A stretch of 64,000 nucleotides of DNA. It comes from JAXDLW01 sp050998755 (lineage in GTDB: Bacteria > Chloroflexota > Dormibacteria > DASZGP01). The stretch lies in the NCBI GenBank assembly GCA_050998755.1, contig JBPCPW010000095.1, positions 15,193 to 79,192 of the forward strand, written 5' to 3'. The position numbers and the translations under genes are program-made. Each line of letters begins with the position of its first letter. Positions within the stretch are counted from its first letter, which is position 1. Below, one piece after another: positions 36,616 through 46,640 of the stretch. The notes under the pieces were generated by a model that saw only the letters and a list, made by a program, of their open reading frames with translations, did not search any database and had not been told where the DNA came from.

Positions 36616-37533
36616 GTGAGCCTGGCGCTGATCTTCCCCGGCCAGGGGGCCCAGGAACCGGGCATGGGGCGGGGACTTCTCGACGCTGGATCGCCGGCGC
36701 ATGCGCTGGCCAGCGAGGCCTCCGATCTGGTCGGCCGCGACCTCGCGCAGCTGGCCTGTGAGGGCAGCGCCGAGGAGGTCCGGGCAACCGACGTGGCGCA
36801 GCCGCTCCTGCTCCTGCATTCGCTGGCCCTGCTGCAACTCGTGCCCGCTGATGTCCGGGCCTCGGCGGCCGGTTTCGCCGGCCACTCGCTCGGGGAGTAC
36901 AGCGCGCTGGTGGCGGCCGGATCCCTGGATTGGCAGGACGCCATGCGATTGGTCCGCGAGCGCGCCCTGGCGATGGCCGAGGCATCCTCGCCCGATCAGG
37001 GGATGAGCGCGGTGCTGGCGCTGGATGAGCCTCAGGTGCAACTGGTCCTGGACCAGGGCGATGGAGGAGTCGCGGTTATCGCCAACCTCAACGCGCCTGG
37101 CCAGGTGGTGATCTCTGGGGAGCGGACGGCGCTGGAGGCCCTCACCGAGCCACTCAAGCAGGCCGGCGCGCGCCGCGTGATGCCCCTAGCCGTGGGCGGC
37201 GCCTTTCACTCGCCGCTGATGAGCGCGGCGGCCGACCGGCTGGGAGCAGCGATCGACGCTGCGCCTCTTCGCGACGGCGGGCCCCAAGCGTTCAACATCG
37301 ACGGTGCGGTGCGCACCCTACCGCTGGAGATCGCCGCCGCCCTGCGTGACCAGCTCACTTCACCGGTGCGCTGGGTGGACTGCGTCCGCACCCTGGCAGG
37401 GCTGGGTGCCGATCGCTTTGTCGAGCTTGGGCCAGGACAGACCCTGGCCGGCCTGGGGCGGCGAATCAGGCCCGAGGCCGCCTGGGTTTCAGCCACGACC
37501 CCCGCCGCCGTTGCGGCGGCGTTGGCGGCCTGA
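36616..37533 (+). CDS. fabD: Malonyl-CoA-ACP transacylase
   Basis: 305 residues. Loads malonyl groups on ACP. Active-site Ser in GHSLGEYSALVAAG, catalytic His in GGAFHSPLM, and N-terminal FPGQGAQEPGMG. GTG start 12 nt after rpmF; overlaps fabG by TGATG. Confidence 0.96.
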   Translation: MSLALIFPGQGAQEPGMGRGLLDAGSPAHALASEASDLVGRDLAQLACEGSAEEVRATDVAQPLLLLHSLALLQLVPADVRASAAGFAGHSLGEYSALVAAGSLDWQDAMRLVRERALAMAEASSPDQGMSAVLALDEPQVQLVLDQGDGGVAVIANLNAPGQVVISGERTALEALTEPLKQAGARRVMPLAVGGAFHSPLMSAAADRLGAAIDAAPLRDGGPQAFNIDGAVRTLPLEIAAALRDQLTSPVRWVDCVRTLAGLGADRFVELGPGQTLAGLGRRIRPEAAWVSATTPAAVAAALAA

Positions 37534-38282
37534 TGGACCTCAGCCTCGACGGTCGGGTCGCGTTGGTGACCGGCGCGAGCCGGGGGATCGGAAGGGCCAT
37601 CGCCCTCGAACTCGCGGGCATGGGCGCCGCCGTCGCTGTGAATTACGCCAGCGGCGCGGACGCCGCGCAGGCGGTGGTGCGGGAGATCGAGGCGGCCGGG
37701 GGCCGGGCGCTGGCATTGCAGGCCGACGTCTCCGCACCGGCCTCCGCGGCGGGGCTGGTGGAGACCACGGTTCGCGAGCTGGGCGGCCTGGCGGTGCTGG
37801 TCAACAACGCCGGGGTGACCCGCGACAACCTGGTCATGCGGATGAAGGACGAGGAGTGGCGCACGGTCCTGGAAACCGATCTCTCGGGTGCCTTCTACAC
37901 CTGCCGGGCAGCGCTTCGGCCGATGCTCAAGTCCCGCTGGGGCCGGATCGTGAACGTCGCCTCGATCGCGGGGACGGCGGGTAACGCGGGCCAGGCCAAC
38001 TACAGCGCCGCCAAGGCCGGTCTGATCGGGCTCACCAAGTCGATCAGCCGGGAGGTCGGGTCGCGGATGATCACCGTCAACGCCGTGGCGCCGGGGATGA
38101 TCGATACCGACATGACCGCCTCACTCCCCGAGGAGATCACCCGGCGCGCCGCGGAGATGGCCTCCCTGGGCCGCATGGGCACCGCCGCCGAGGTCAGTGC
38201 CGCCGTCGCCTTCCTGGCCAGCCCCGCCGCCTCCTACATCACCGGGCAGGTGGTGGTGGTGGATGGCGGCCTGACCGCCTGA
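37533..38282 (+). CDS. fabG: 3-oxoacyl-ACP reductase
   Basis: 249 residues, short-chain dehydrogenase. NADPH site TGASRGIGRAIAL, NNAG motif, catalytic Ser (ASIAGTAGN) and Y-x3-K (YSAAKAG). Ends VVDGGLTA as FabG proteins do. Overlaps fabD by 1 nt. Confidence 0.96.
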   Translation: MDLSLDGRVALVTGASRGIGRAIALELAGMGAAVAVNYASGADAAQAVVREIEAAGGRALALQADVSAPASAAGLVETTVRELGGLAVLVNNAGVTRDNLVMRMKDEEWRTVLETDLSGAFYTCRAALRPMLKSRWGRIVNVASIAGTAGNAGQANYSAAKAGLIGLTKSISREVGSRMITVNAVAPGMIDTDMTASLPEEITRRAAEMASLGRMGTAAEVSAAVAFLASPAASYITGQVVVVDGGLTA

Positions 38283-38306
38283 GCACCACCGACTTTAGGC
38301 GGCGGG

Positions 38307-38337
38307 TTGCAGACGGCGACCGGTTTTCCCGTACAAT
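38307..38337 (+). promoter_or_regulatory. Promoter of acpP
   Basis: TTGCAG (38307-38312), 19 nt spacer, TACAAT (38332-38337). The ATG at 38348 is 10 nt after the -10, so the mRNA would be nearly leaderless. An earlier in-frame ATG at 38336 overlaps the -10 itself and is not used. Confidence 0.65.
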
Positions 38338-38347
38338 GCGGAATCGT

Positions 38348-38599
38348 ATGGCCGACGCACCCACGTTCGACAAGTTCAAGGGCATCATCGCCGACCAGCT
38401 CGGCGTGGAGTCCGAGCAGGTAGTTCCCGAGGCATCCTTCGTCGACGATCTCAATGCCGATTCCCTCGACCTCGTCGAGCTGATCATGGCCTTTGAGGAG
38501 GAGTACGGGATGGAGATCTCCGATGAGGACGCCGAGAAGATCGGCACCGTCGGTCAGTCTTGGGATTATGTCCAGGAGAAGCTCGGCATCACCACCTGA
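38348..38599 (+). CDS. acpP: Acyl carrier protein
   Basis: 83 residues, acidic. The phosphopantetheine Ser is in the motif DLNADSLDLVELIMAFEEE. Central carrier of fatty acid synthesis, downstream of fabD and fabG with its own promoter. Start chosen from the promoter position. Confidence 0.97.
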   Translation: MADAPTFDKFKGIIADQLGVESEQVVPEASFVDDLNADSLDLVELIMAFEEEYGMEISDEDAEKIGTVGQSWDYVQEKLGITT

Positions 38600-39299
38600 G
38601 CGCGGCGCCCTCGGCGCGGCGGATGACCTGGAGACGCTTCAAGACCTGCTGGGCGTGCGCTTCCGCCGTCCCGAGTTGCTGCAACGTGCCCTGACCCATT
38701 CGTCCTGGGCCCACGAGCACCCTCAGACCGAGGCCGACGACAACGAGCGTCTCGAGTTCCTGGGCGACGCGGTCATCGAGCTGGTCGCGGGGGAGGCGCT
38801 CTTCCGTGCCGACGCCGCTGCGGGGGAGGGCGCCCTCACCCTTCGCCGAGCCGCCATGGTCAGCACCGGTGCGCTGGCGGCAGCGGCCCGCAAGATCGAC
38901 CTGGGTCCTTTCCTGCGCGTCGGCCGCGGCGTGGACAGGGCTGGGGGTCGAGACCTGGACAGCCTGCTGGCCAATGCATTGGAGGCGGTCCTCGGGGCGA
39001 TCTACCTGGACCGCGGTCTGCGCGTCGCCGCCGCCACCTTCCACCGCCTGGCTTCGCCCACGGGCGAGGACGAGAACCACAAGGGGCGCCTCCAGGAGCT
39101 CACCCAGGCCGAGGGTGCAGGCGCACCCCGCTACGTCGTCGCCGACACCTCGGGCCCGAGCCACCGGCGCAGCTACCGGGTGGAGGCCTGGCTCGGAGAG
39201 GAGGTACTGGGGGAGGGCCTCGGCTCCACTCGGCGCGCTGCCGAGCAGGCCGCGGCGGCCCAGGCGCTGGCCACAAGATATGGTGGCGAAGAGGCCTGA
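38568..39299 (+). CDS. rnc: Ribonuclease III
   Basis: About 243 residues. Cleaves double-stranded RNA, including the rRNA processing stems seen around 16S and 23S here. Catalytic signature NERLEFLGDAVIEL; second metal site NALEAVLGAIYLD has Asn where E. coli has Asp114, a substitution also seen in other phyla. C-terminal dsRNA-binding domain (KGRLQELTQAEG ... AEQAAAAQAL). ATG 38568 is the only canonical start near the conserved N-terminus and overlaps acpP by 32 nt. Confidence 0.93.
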   Translation: MSRRSSASPPERGALGAADDLETLQDLLGVRFRRPELLQRALTHSSWAHEHPQTEADDNERLEFLGDAVIELVAGEALFRADAAAGEGALTLRRAAMVSTGALAAAARKIDLGPFLRVGRGVDRAGGRDLDSLLANALEAVLGAIYLDRGLRVAAATFHRLASPTGEDENHKGRLQELTQAEGAGAPRYVVADTSGPSHRRSYRVEAWLGEEVLGEGLGSTRRAAEQAAAAQALATRYGGEEA

Positions 39300-39312
39300 T
39301 CGGCGCGACATG

Positions 39313-39341
39313 TTGCAGCTGCGGGTGATCGATGGGATAAT
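39313..39341 (+). promoter_or_regulatory. Promoter upstream of smc
   Basis: TTGCAG (39313-39318), 17 nt, GATAAT (39336-39341), one of the best promoters in the window. A GTG 8 nt after the -10 (39350) opens a five-codon frame (V-G-W-G-T-stop) ending 15 nt before the smc GTG, a possible leaderless leader peptide. Confidence 0.6.
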
Positions 39342-39378
39342 TGCCGTCCGTGGGCTGGGGAACGTGAGGCGGGTCTGA

Positions 39379-42300
39379 GTGCACCTGCGATCGATTGAGA
39401 TCCAGGGGTTCAAGACCTTCGCGAAGAAGACCGAACTGCTGCTCGAGCCGGGTATCACCGCGGTGGTGGGTCCCAACGGCTCGGGCAAGAGCAACCTCGT
39501 GGATGCCATCCGCTGGGTCCTGGGCGAGCGCAGCGCCCGCGAGCTGCGTGGGACCAGGATGGAGGAGATCGTCTACTCGGGTGGGGCCCGCCGCGCGGCC
39601 TCGGGCATGGCTGAGGTCCGGCTGGTGATCGACAACGTCGACGGCCGGCTACCCGTGCCCTACCAGGAGGTTGAGGTTCTACGACGCGGGTACCGCAGTG
39701 GGGAGAGCGAGTTCTTCCTCAACGGCTCCCGCTGCCGGCTGCGGGACATCGAGGAGCTTTTCGCCAGCACGGGCTTGACCCAGCAGGGGTACTCGGTGGT
39801 CGCCCAGGACGACGTCGACCACATCATCCAGACGTCCGCCGGTGAGCGTCGCGCCCTGATTGAGGAGGCCGCCGGGGTGCGTGGACTGCGAGGCAAGCGC
39901 GACGATGCGCTGGGCCGGATCCGGGAGTCCGACGCGACCGTGCTCCGTCTCAACGACCTGGCCGGCGAACTCGGACCTCGGGTTGAAGAGCTCGGCAGGC
40001 AGGCTGAGGCAGCCCGCTCTGAGCTTGAGCTGACCCAGAGGCTCGAGGTGCTGCGCGGCAGCCTCCTGCGTGGCGAGTGGCTGGCGGCGCGGCAGCGGCT
40101 CAAGAAGGCCTCCACACGGGTTGCCACGCTCGAGGACACGGTGGCCTCGGCGCGTCAGCAGGCCGATGCAGCCGCGGTCGCACACGGTGCGCAGCGCGAG
40201 CGGCTGGCCCGGGCCCATGACGCCCGCCTGGCGCGGGAGCGTGAGTTGGGAGCGCTGCGCCTGGCGGCGACGGAGGCGTCGTCGCGGCTGGAGCTACTGG
40301 CAGAGCGCCTGGACGCCGCCGATCGTAGCGCCGCGGAGGCCGCTCAAGCCCTGGCTGCGGCCGGCTCACGCCTCGAATCCCTGCGCGTCGAGTTCGCGTC
40401 GGCCAGCGATGACGCGTCGACGGCCGAGGCCCCATCGGCGGCCGCTGAGGTCGACCCGGCGCTGGCCGCGGCGCAGCAGGCCCAACTCGCGGCCCGTGCT
40501 GAGCGCGAGGCCACGGAGCGCCGGGTTGCCGAGCGGCGCCAGGCGGTGGTCGAGGCCGAGCGAAAGCTGGCGGAGACCCAGCAGCATCGGGAGGCGCTGA
40601 CGTCCGCGGGTGAGGACCTGGCGGCCGAGCTGGCCCGCGCCGAGACCGAACTTCTGGCCGAGGAGGCCACCCGTACAGAGGTAAGCGCCGCCGAGGGTGT
40701 CGCGCGCGAAGCGGCCACCGAGCTGGAGGGTGCGTTGGCCAGGCAGGCCACCGCCCTGGCCCTGATCGACCATCGCCGCTCGGGTGAACGCGAAGCCCGA
40801 ACTCTGGTCGACCGTCTGCAGGAGCGGCTCAGGGCGCTGCGGTCCCTGGCCGCCGACGGCGACCTGCCGGCACCATCGGCAGCGCGCCTGGTGGACCTGT
40901 TGCAGAAGCCGGGGGTACGGTCGGCCGCGCTGGCAGCCGGCATCCCGGAGCCAACCCTCGACGCGTGGCTTGAGGAGGGCCGGCTCGAGGGCCGCGCCAT
41001 TTCCCGTGCCCTGGAGCAGTCGGTTGCCGAGCAGCAGCTGGCGGAGCAGCAGCAGCGCGCCGCGGGCGACGCCCTGACCGCGGCACAAGCCGACGCGAGG
41101 GATGCGGAGGCGACCGTTGAGGCAGCGCGCCAGGAGCAGCTCTCGGCGCTGGCCGCGGTGTCCGCTGCCGCCGCGCGCGACAGCGCCCGCGCCCAACGCC
41201 TGGAGGTTGCCCGTCACCGCGCGGAGCGGCTGCGCGTGGCGACGGGTCAACGCGAAGCCGACCTCACCCGCCTGCGCGCCCAGCTCGTGGATGCCGTCTC
41301 GTCGCTGGCGGTCGCCACCGCGGCCGTGACCGCCGTCGAGCCGGAACTGGAAAGGGCGCTGGTGGCTGAGGCCACATGCCGCGAAGTGTCGGAGGAGCTG
41401 CAGAGACGGGCCGACCAGCGGGAAGCCCAACGGGCCGCACTGGCGGCCCGCGTCGAGGCGTTGCTCGCCCGCCGGCTCCGTGTGCAGGCCCAGGTCGATG
41501 CCCAGGGTGCCGAGGTCGAGCGAGTCCGGGTCCGGGTTGACCAGCTGGCCGGCACGCGCGCCGCGCTTGAGGCGGATCGCGTTGAGGCCCTGGGACAAAA
41601 GGCGGCCGCGATAGCCAGCCTGGAGGCCGCCCCCGCCGACCCCGCGGCGATCGAGGTTGATCCGCTGACCCAACATCTCTTGGTGCTTGAGAAGGAGCAC
41701 CTTGAGCGCCAGGTGGCGCTTGCCCACCACGAGGACGCCGTCGCCACCGCGCGACAGTTGCTGGCCGATGAGGATCTCGTCCTGGCGGAACTCGCGACCC
41801 GCATGGGTGCCGCCGGGGGTGCCGACCTCGGCGACGAGGATCTCGACTGGGAGAAGACCCAGCGGGAGATCGCGCGTCTCGAACGGCAGATCCAACATCT
41901 CGGGCCGGTCAACCCGCTGGCCATCGAGGAATATGAACGCGATAGCGAGCGCCTGGGGACCATCGCCGGGCAGCTCGACGACCTGGTGCGCACCCGCGAG
42001 GGCCTGGTCAAGCTCTCAGATGAACTCAGTGGCGAGATTGACCGGCGGTTCGAGGCGGTGTTCGGAGCGGTGGCATACAACTTCCAGGAGACCTTCGCCA
42101 CGCTTTTCGTCAACGGCAAGGCGACGCTCAAACTGGACGACCCCGACGCCGATGAGCCGGGCGTCGAGATCCTGGCGCAACCGGCGGGCAAACGGATGCG
42201 AGGTATTCGTCTCCTGTCCGGTGGCGAGCGTGCCCTGACTGCGCTGGCCTTCATCCTGGCCCTGGAGAAGGTGAACCCCAGCCCGTTCTACATCTTCGAC

Positions 42301-42528
42301 GAGGTCGACGCCCCGCTGGACGACGCCAACGTCAAGCGCTTCAACGCCATGTTGGAGTCCATGGCGGGCGGCAACCAGTTCATCCTGATCACCCACAACC
42401 ACCAGACGATGACCTCGGCCCAGGCGCTCTACGGCGTCACACTGGAGGACTCGGGCGTATCGAGGGTGGTCTCGGTCAGGCTTCGCGAGGGCGAGGTCGT
42501 CGCCCTGCCCGCCGCGCGCTCCCGCTGA
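39379..42528 (+). CDS. smc: Chromosome segregation ATPase SMC, short form
   Basis: 1049 residues, shorter than the usual 1150-1200. The N-terminal head has Walker A (GPNGSGKSNLVDAI) and TGLTQQGYSVVAQ; the C-terminal head has signature LLSGGERALTALAF and Walker B FYIFDEVDAPLDD. Ala/Glu/Arg-rich coiled coils fill the middle. Where the hinge should be (about residues 474-545) there is only a stretch such as LPAPSAARLVDLLQKPGV, without the usual G-rich dimerisation motifs. GTG start after a short leader. Usual neighbour order rnc-smc-ftsY. Confidence 0.94.
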   Translation: MHLRSIEIQGFKTFAKKTELLLEPGITAVVGPNGSGKSNLVDAIRWVLGERSARELRGTRMEEIVYSGGARRAASGMAEVRLVIDNVDGRLPVPYQEVEVLRRGYRSGESEFFLNGSRCRLRDIEELFASTGLTQQGYSVVAQDDVDHIIQTSAGERRALIEEAAGVRGLRGKRDDALGRIRESDATVLRLNDLAGELGPRVEELGRQAEAARSELELTQRLEVLRGSLLRGEWLAARQRLKKASTRVATLEDTVASARQQADAAAVAHGAQRERLARAHDARLARERELGALRLAATEASSRLELLAERLDAADRSAAEAAQALAAAGSRLESLRVEFASASDDASTAEAPSAAAEVDPALAAAQQAQLAARAEREATERRVAERRQAVVEAERKLAETQQHREALTSAGEDLAAELARAETELLAEEATRTEVSAAEGVAREAATELEGALARQATALALIDHRRSGEREARTLVDRLQERLRALRSLAADGDLPAPSAARLVDLLQKPGVRSAALAAGIPEPTLDAWLEEGRLEGRAISRALEQSVAEQQLAEQQQRAAGDALTAAQADARDAEATVEAARQEQLSALAAVSAAAARDSARAQRLEVARHRAERLRVATGQREADLTRLRAQLVDAVSSLAVATAAVTAVEPELERALVAEATCREVSEELQRRADQREAQRAALAARVEALLARRLRVQAQVDAQGAEVERVRVRVDQLAGTRAALEADRVEALGQKAAAIASLEAAPADPAAIEVDPLTQHLLVLEKEHLERQVALAHHEDAVATARQLLADEDLVLAELATRMGAAGGADLGDEDLDWEKTQREIARLERQIQHLGPVNPLAIEEYERDSERLGTIAGQLDDLVRTREGLVKLSDELSGEIDRRFEAVFGAVAYNFQETFATLFVNGKATLKLDDPDADEPGVEILAQPAGKRMRGIRLLSGGERALTALAFILALEKVNPSPFYIFDEVDAPLDDANVKRFNAMLESMAGGNQFILITHNHQTMTSAQALYGVTLEDSGVSRVVSVRLREGEVVALPAARSR

Positions 42529-42591
42529 ACCGGGCCGGCAAAGGGCGCCGCGCCCGACTTGCAGACAGGCGCGGCCGCTAGGCTAGGCGGC

Positions 42592-43518
42592 ATGGAAACC
42601 CGGCGCCGAGGACTCTTCGGGAGGCTGGCAGAACGCCTGTCCGGGTCCACCGCTCCCCTGCGCGGGCAGCTCACCGGGCTCGCGGCCTACGGCCCGATCG
42701 ACGAGCAGTTCTGGGAGTCTGTCGAAGAGACGCTGATGACCGCAGACCTTGGCACTGAGGTGGGCCTGCGGCTCTCGTCGGACCTTCGCGCCGAGGCCGA
42801 GCGGCTGGGGATGCGGGACAGCCGTGCGGCGGTGGACGGCTTGCACACCATGCTCATCCATAGGATGGAATGGCGCCCTCGGAGCGTACATACCGGGGGA
42901 AGCCCGGATGTGTTTCTGATCGTGGGGGTCAATGGGACGGGGAAGACCACGAGTGCCGCCAAGTTGGCGGCGCGGCTGCAGCGCGCTGGCGGCAGGGTGG
43001 TCCTGGGCGCCGCCGACACCTTCCGGGCCGGGGCCATCGAACAGATCCGGCTGTGGTCCCAGCGCATCGGGGCGGACCTCATCGCCAGCGAGCCAGGCGC
43101 CGACCCCGCATCCGTGGCGTTCTCCGCGGTGGAGGCGGGGAGGGCCCGCGGCGCCAGCGCCGTGATCATCGACACCGCGGGGCGCCTGCATACCCAGGCG
43201 AATCTGATGGAGGAGCTCAGGAAGGTGGAGCGGAGCACGGCGAAGGCAATGGACGGCGCCCCCCACGAGACGCTTTTGGTGCTGGACGCGTCGATCGGGC
43301 AGAACTCGATCCAGCAGGCCAGGGTCTTCCACGACGCGCTCCACCTGACTGGGGTGGTCATGACCAAGCTCGACGGCAGTGGGAAGGGCGGCGTCATTCT
43401 GGGGCTTGAGGAGCAGCTGGGGGTGCCGGTCAAGCTGGTGGGCACCGGAGAGGCCGTCGAGGACCTCGAGCCGTTCGACCCGCGAGACTACGTGGAGTCG
43501 CTGTTCTCCGCGACATGA
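42592..43518 (+). CDS. ftsY: Signal recognition particle receptor FtsY
   Basis: 308 residues. SRP GTPase with a short N domain and no long acidic A domain. G1 GVNGTGKTTSAAKLA, G3 DTAGRLHTQANLMEEL, G4 TKLDGSGKGG, then GTGEAVEDLEPF. Start ATG 42592, preceded by TAGGCT (42579-42584) with a 7 nt gap, again leaderless-like. Partner of Ffh and ffs in this window. Confidence 0.95.
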   Translation: METRRRGLFGRLAERLSGSTAPLRGQLTGLAAYGPIDEQFWESVEETLMTADLGTEVGLRLSSDLRAEAERLGMRDSRAAVDGLHTMLIHRMEWRPRSVHTGGSPDVFLIVGVNGTGKTTSAAKLAARLQRAGGRVVLGAADTFRAGAIEQIRLWSQRIGADLIASEPGADPASVAFSAVEAGRARGASAVIIDTAGRLHTQANLMEELRKVERSTAKAMDGAPHETLLVLDASIGQNSIQQARVFHDALHLTGVVMTKLDGSGKGGVILGLEEQLGVPVKLVGTGEAVEDLEPFDPRDYVESLFSAT

Positions 43519-43754
43519 GCGACGACTGGGCCGAGCTCAAGGTGACCGACTCGATGGAGGCTGAGATCCTCAAGGCCGCCCTGGAGTCAATCGACATCCC
43601 GGTTGTGCTCGTGGGGGAGACTGTTGGGCGCCTCTACGGGATCACCGCCAGCGACCTTGGCAGCGTGCACGTTCTGGTTCCACCGGACCGCGTCCAGGAG
43701 GCCCGCGAGTTGATCGAGACTTCACAGCCGGTGGATTTTCCGGAAGGAGACTGA
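43515..43754 (+). CDS. DUF2007-like small protein
   Basis: 79 residues: ELKVTDSMEAEILKAALESI, then PVVLVGETVGRLYG and VHVLVPPDRVQEARELIE, the pattern of DUF2007 (putative signal-transducing) proteins, function unknown. ATGA overlap with ftsY, so translated with it. Confidence 0.75.
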   Translation: MSDDWAELKVTDSMEAEILKAALESIDIPVVLVGETVGRLYGITASDLGSVHVLVPPDRVQEARELIETSQPVDFPEGD

Positions 43755-43766
43755 CCGGGCCGCCTG

Positions 43767-43772
43767 TAGACT
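43767..43772 (+). promoter_or_regulatory. -10 element TAGACT of ylxM-ffh
   Basis: TAGACT ends 8 nt before the ylxM ATG; no Shine-Dalgarno. Probable leaderless promoter. Confidence 0.5.
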
Positions 43773-43780
43773 GTCAAGGT

Positions 43781-44113
43781 ATGGCCCTTGACATCGGTGC
43801 GCGCCGCGACGCTCTGCAGTTGCTCGACGCCTATGGCGAGCTTCTCACGGACCACCAGCGCGAGGCCCTGCGCCTGCACCTCGCCGAGGACTGGTCGTAC
43901 GCCGAGATCGCGTCCACCCAGGGCGTCAGCCGCGCCGCCATCTATGACATGGTCCACCGCGGCCAGCTGGCCCTGCGTTCGTACGAGGACAAACTCGGGG
44001 TCCTGGCTGGCGAGAGCCGTCGCGAGACGGAGCGAGCAGGTTTGCAGGCACGGCTCGACCAGCTGGAGGGCGAGGTCCGTTTACTCCGTAATGCTGTCAA
44101 GGGATTGAGCTGA
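43781..44113 (+). CDS. ylxM: YlxM family DNA-binding/SRP-associated protein
   Basis: 110 residues. N-terminal sigma-like helix-turn-helix (LLTDHQREALRLHLAEDWS ... IASTQGVSRAAIYDMVHR) and a C-terminal coiled coil. The family is nearly always encoded next to ffh, as here (1 nt gap), and has been linked to SRP. Confidence 0.88.
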   Translation: MALDIGARRDALQLLDAYGELLTDHQREALRLHLAEDWSYAEIASTQGVSRAAIYDMVHRGQLALRSYEDKLGVLAGESRRETERAGLQARLDQLEGEVRLLRNAVKGLS

Positions 44114-44114
44114 C

Positions 44115-45449
<1,335 letters not shown>

Positions 45450-45486
45450 CCAAGCGCTCCGTCAAAAGACAACCAGGAGGTTTCAT

Positions 45487-46185
45487 TTGTCAGTCAAGAT
45501 CAGGCTCCGGCGCATGGGCGCCAAGAAAAAGCCCTTCTATCGCCTGGTGGTGGCGGATGCCCGCTCCCCCCGTGACGGCCGGTTCATCGAAGCAGTCGGG
45601 ACCTATGACCCGCTGGCCAACCCGGTGGTCGTGAAGATCGACGCCGACCGCGTCAAGGATTGGATCAGCAAGGGCGCGCGCCCCACCGACGTCGCCCGCC
45701 AGTTGCTGGTCAGTGAAGGCCTCCTGGAACGGACCGGCAGGGTCTACGAGAAGGCTGAGGACAAGCCCAAGGCCTCAAAGAAGGCCCAGGCCAAGGCTGC
45801 GGCTGCCGCCGCGGCTCCGCCTGAGGAAGCCGCCGAAGCGGCACCTGCCGAAGTCCCTGCCCCCGATGAGAGCGCCCCCCCAGCCGAGGCGCCGGCCGCC
45901 CCGGAGCCGGCCGCCCCGGAGCCGAAGGTTGAGGAGCCGGCCGCGGATGAGCCCAAGGCTGAGGAACCCAAGGTCGAGGAGCCGAAGCCTGAGGAGCCCA
46001 AGGCCGAGGAAGCCAAGCCTGAGGAAGTTCCAGCCGCTGAGGCGGCGCCGGAGAAGAGCGCACCCCAAGACGCCGATCCGGCCTCGCCGGCCAGCGAGAC
46101 CGAGCCGGAGCCCCCCGCGCCAGCGCATCAGCACGCCGAGGCTCCTGCTGAGGGCAGTCCCGAGCCGGGCGAGGCGAAGAAGTGA
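45487..46185 (+). CDS. rpsP: Ribosomal protein bS16 with long acidic C-terminal tail
   Basis: 232 residues, against 80-100 usually. The first about 85 (SVKIRLRRMGAKKKPFYRLV ... GTYDPLANP ... WISKGARPTDVARQLL) are ordinary S16. The remaining about 145 are low complexity, made of Ala/Pro/Glu/Lys with repeated units like PKAEEPKVEEPK. TTG start with AGGAGG 6 nt upstream (45475-45480). Overlaps khpA by GTGA. The tail is probably disordered; its role is unknown. Confidence 0.95.
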   Translation: MSVKIRLRRMGAKKKPFYRLVVADARSPRDGRFIEAVGTYDPLANPVVVKIDADRVKDWISKGARPTDVARQLLVSEGLLERTGRVYEKAEDKPKASKKAQAKAAAAAAAPPEEAAEAAPAEVPAPDESAPPAEAPAAPEPAAPEPKVEEPAADEPKAEEPKVEEPKPEEPKAEEAKPEEVPAAEAAPEKSAPQDADPASPASETEPEPPAPAHQHAEAPAEGSPEPGEAKK

Positions 46186-46640
46186 CGACCGATTACGCCG
46201 GACTTGTGGAATACATCGTCAAGAACATCGTGGAGAGCCCTGACGCGGTCGTCGTCGACGGCAATTCGCGTCGCCATCGTTCCCAGACGGTTGAGGTTCG
46301 CCTCGATCCCGCTGACGTGGGCCGGGTGATCGGCAAGGGCGGCAAGAACATCGAGGCGATCCGCGCGGTGGTCAAGGCGGCGGCCATCAAGGACCACACC
46401 AGGGTCAACGTGGAGGTCGTCACCGACGACCAGGACGAGGATGGCGAACAGGATCTCCAGGATCGCCGCGCGTTTGGCGAGAGCGTCGGTGGCGCCGAGG
46501 AGATGAGCGAGGCGGCGGACCGGAGTCCGGGAGCAGCTGAGGCGCCTATGGCTCAAGAGCAGGGCGACGACCACGAGGGTCATGACCACAACGCCGACGA
46601 CCATCAGGGCGCCAGCGTCCCGGAGATCGTGGAGGGCTAG
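46182..46640 (+). CDS. khpA: KH-domain RNA-binding protein KhpA with acidic tail
   Basis: 152 residues, about twice the usual length. Residues 1-85 are the KH domain with GxxG loop (VGRVIGKGGKNIEAIR). The tail is rich in Asp, Glu and His, ending in a stretch like GDDHEGHDHNADDHQG, which could bind divalent metal. KhpA is an RNA chaperone linked to ribosome and division functions. GTGA overlap with rpsP. Confidence 0.9.
   Translation: MTTDYAGLVEYIVKNIVESPDAVVVDGNSRRHRSQTVEVRLDPADVGRVIGKGGKNIEAIRAVVKAAAIKDHTRVNVEVVTDDQDEDGEQDLQDRRAFGESVGGAEEMSEAADRSPGAAEAPMAQEQGDDHEGHDHNADDHQGASVPEIVEG

Noticed and set aside
38800..39299. RNase III might be inactive because the second metal-site Asp is Asn
   Set aside because: The same Asn occurs in other bacterial RNase III families as I recall, and the rest of the active site is intact.
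40366..41898. A 510-codon - strand frame opposite smc
   Set aside because: Composition mirrors the coiled-coil codons of smc on the other strand; no motif.
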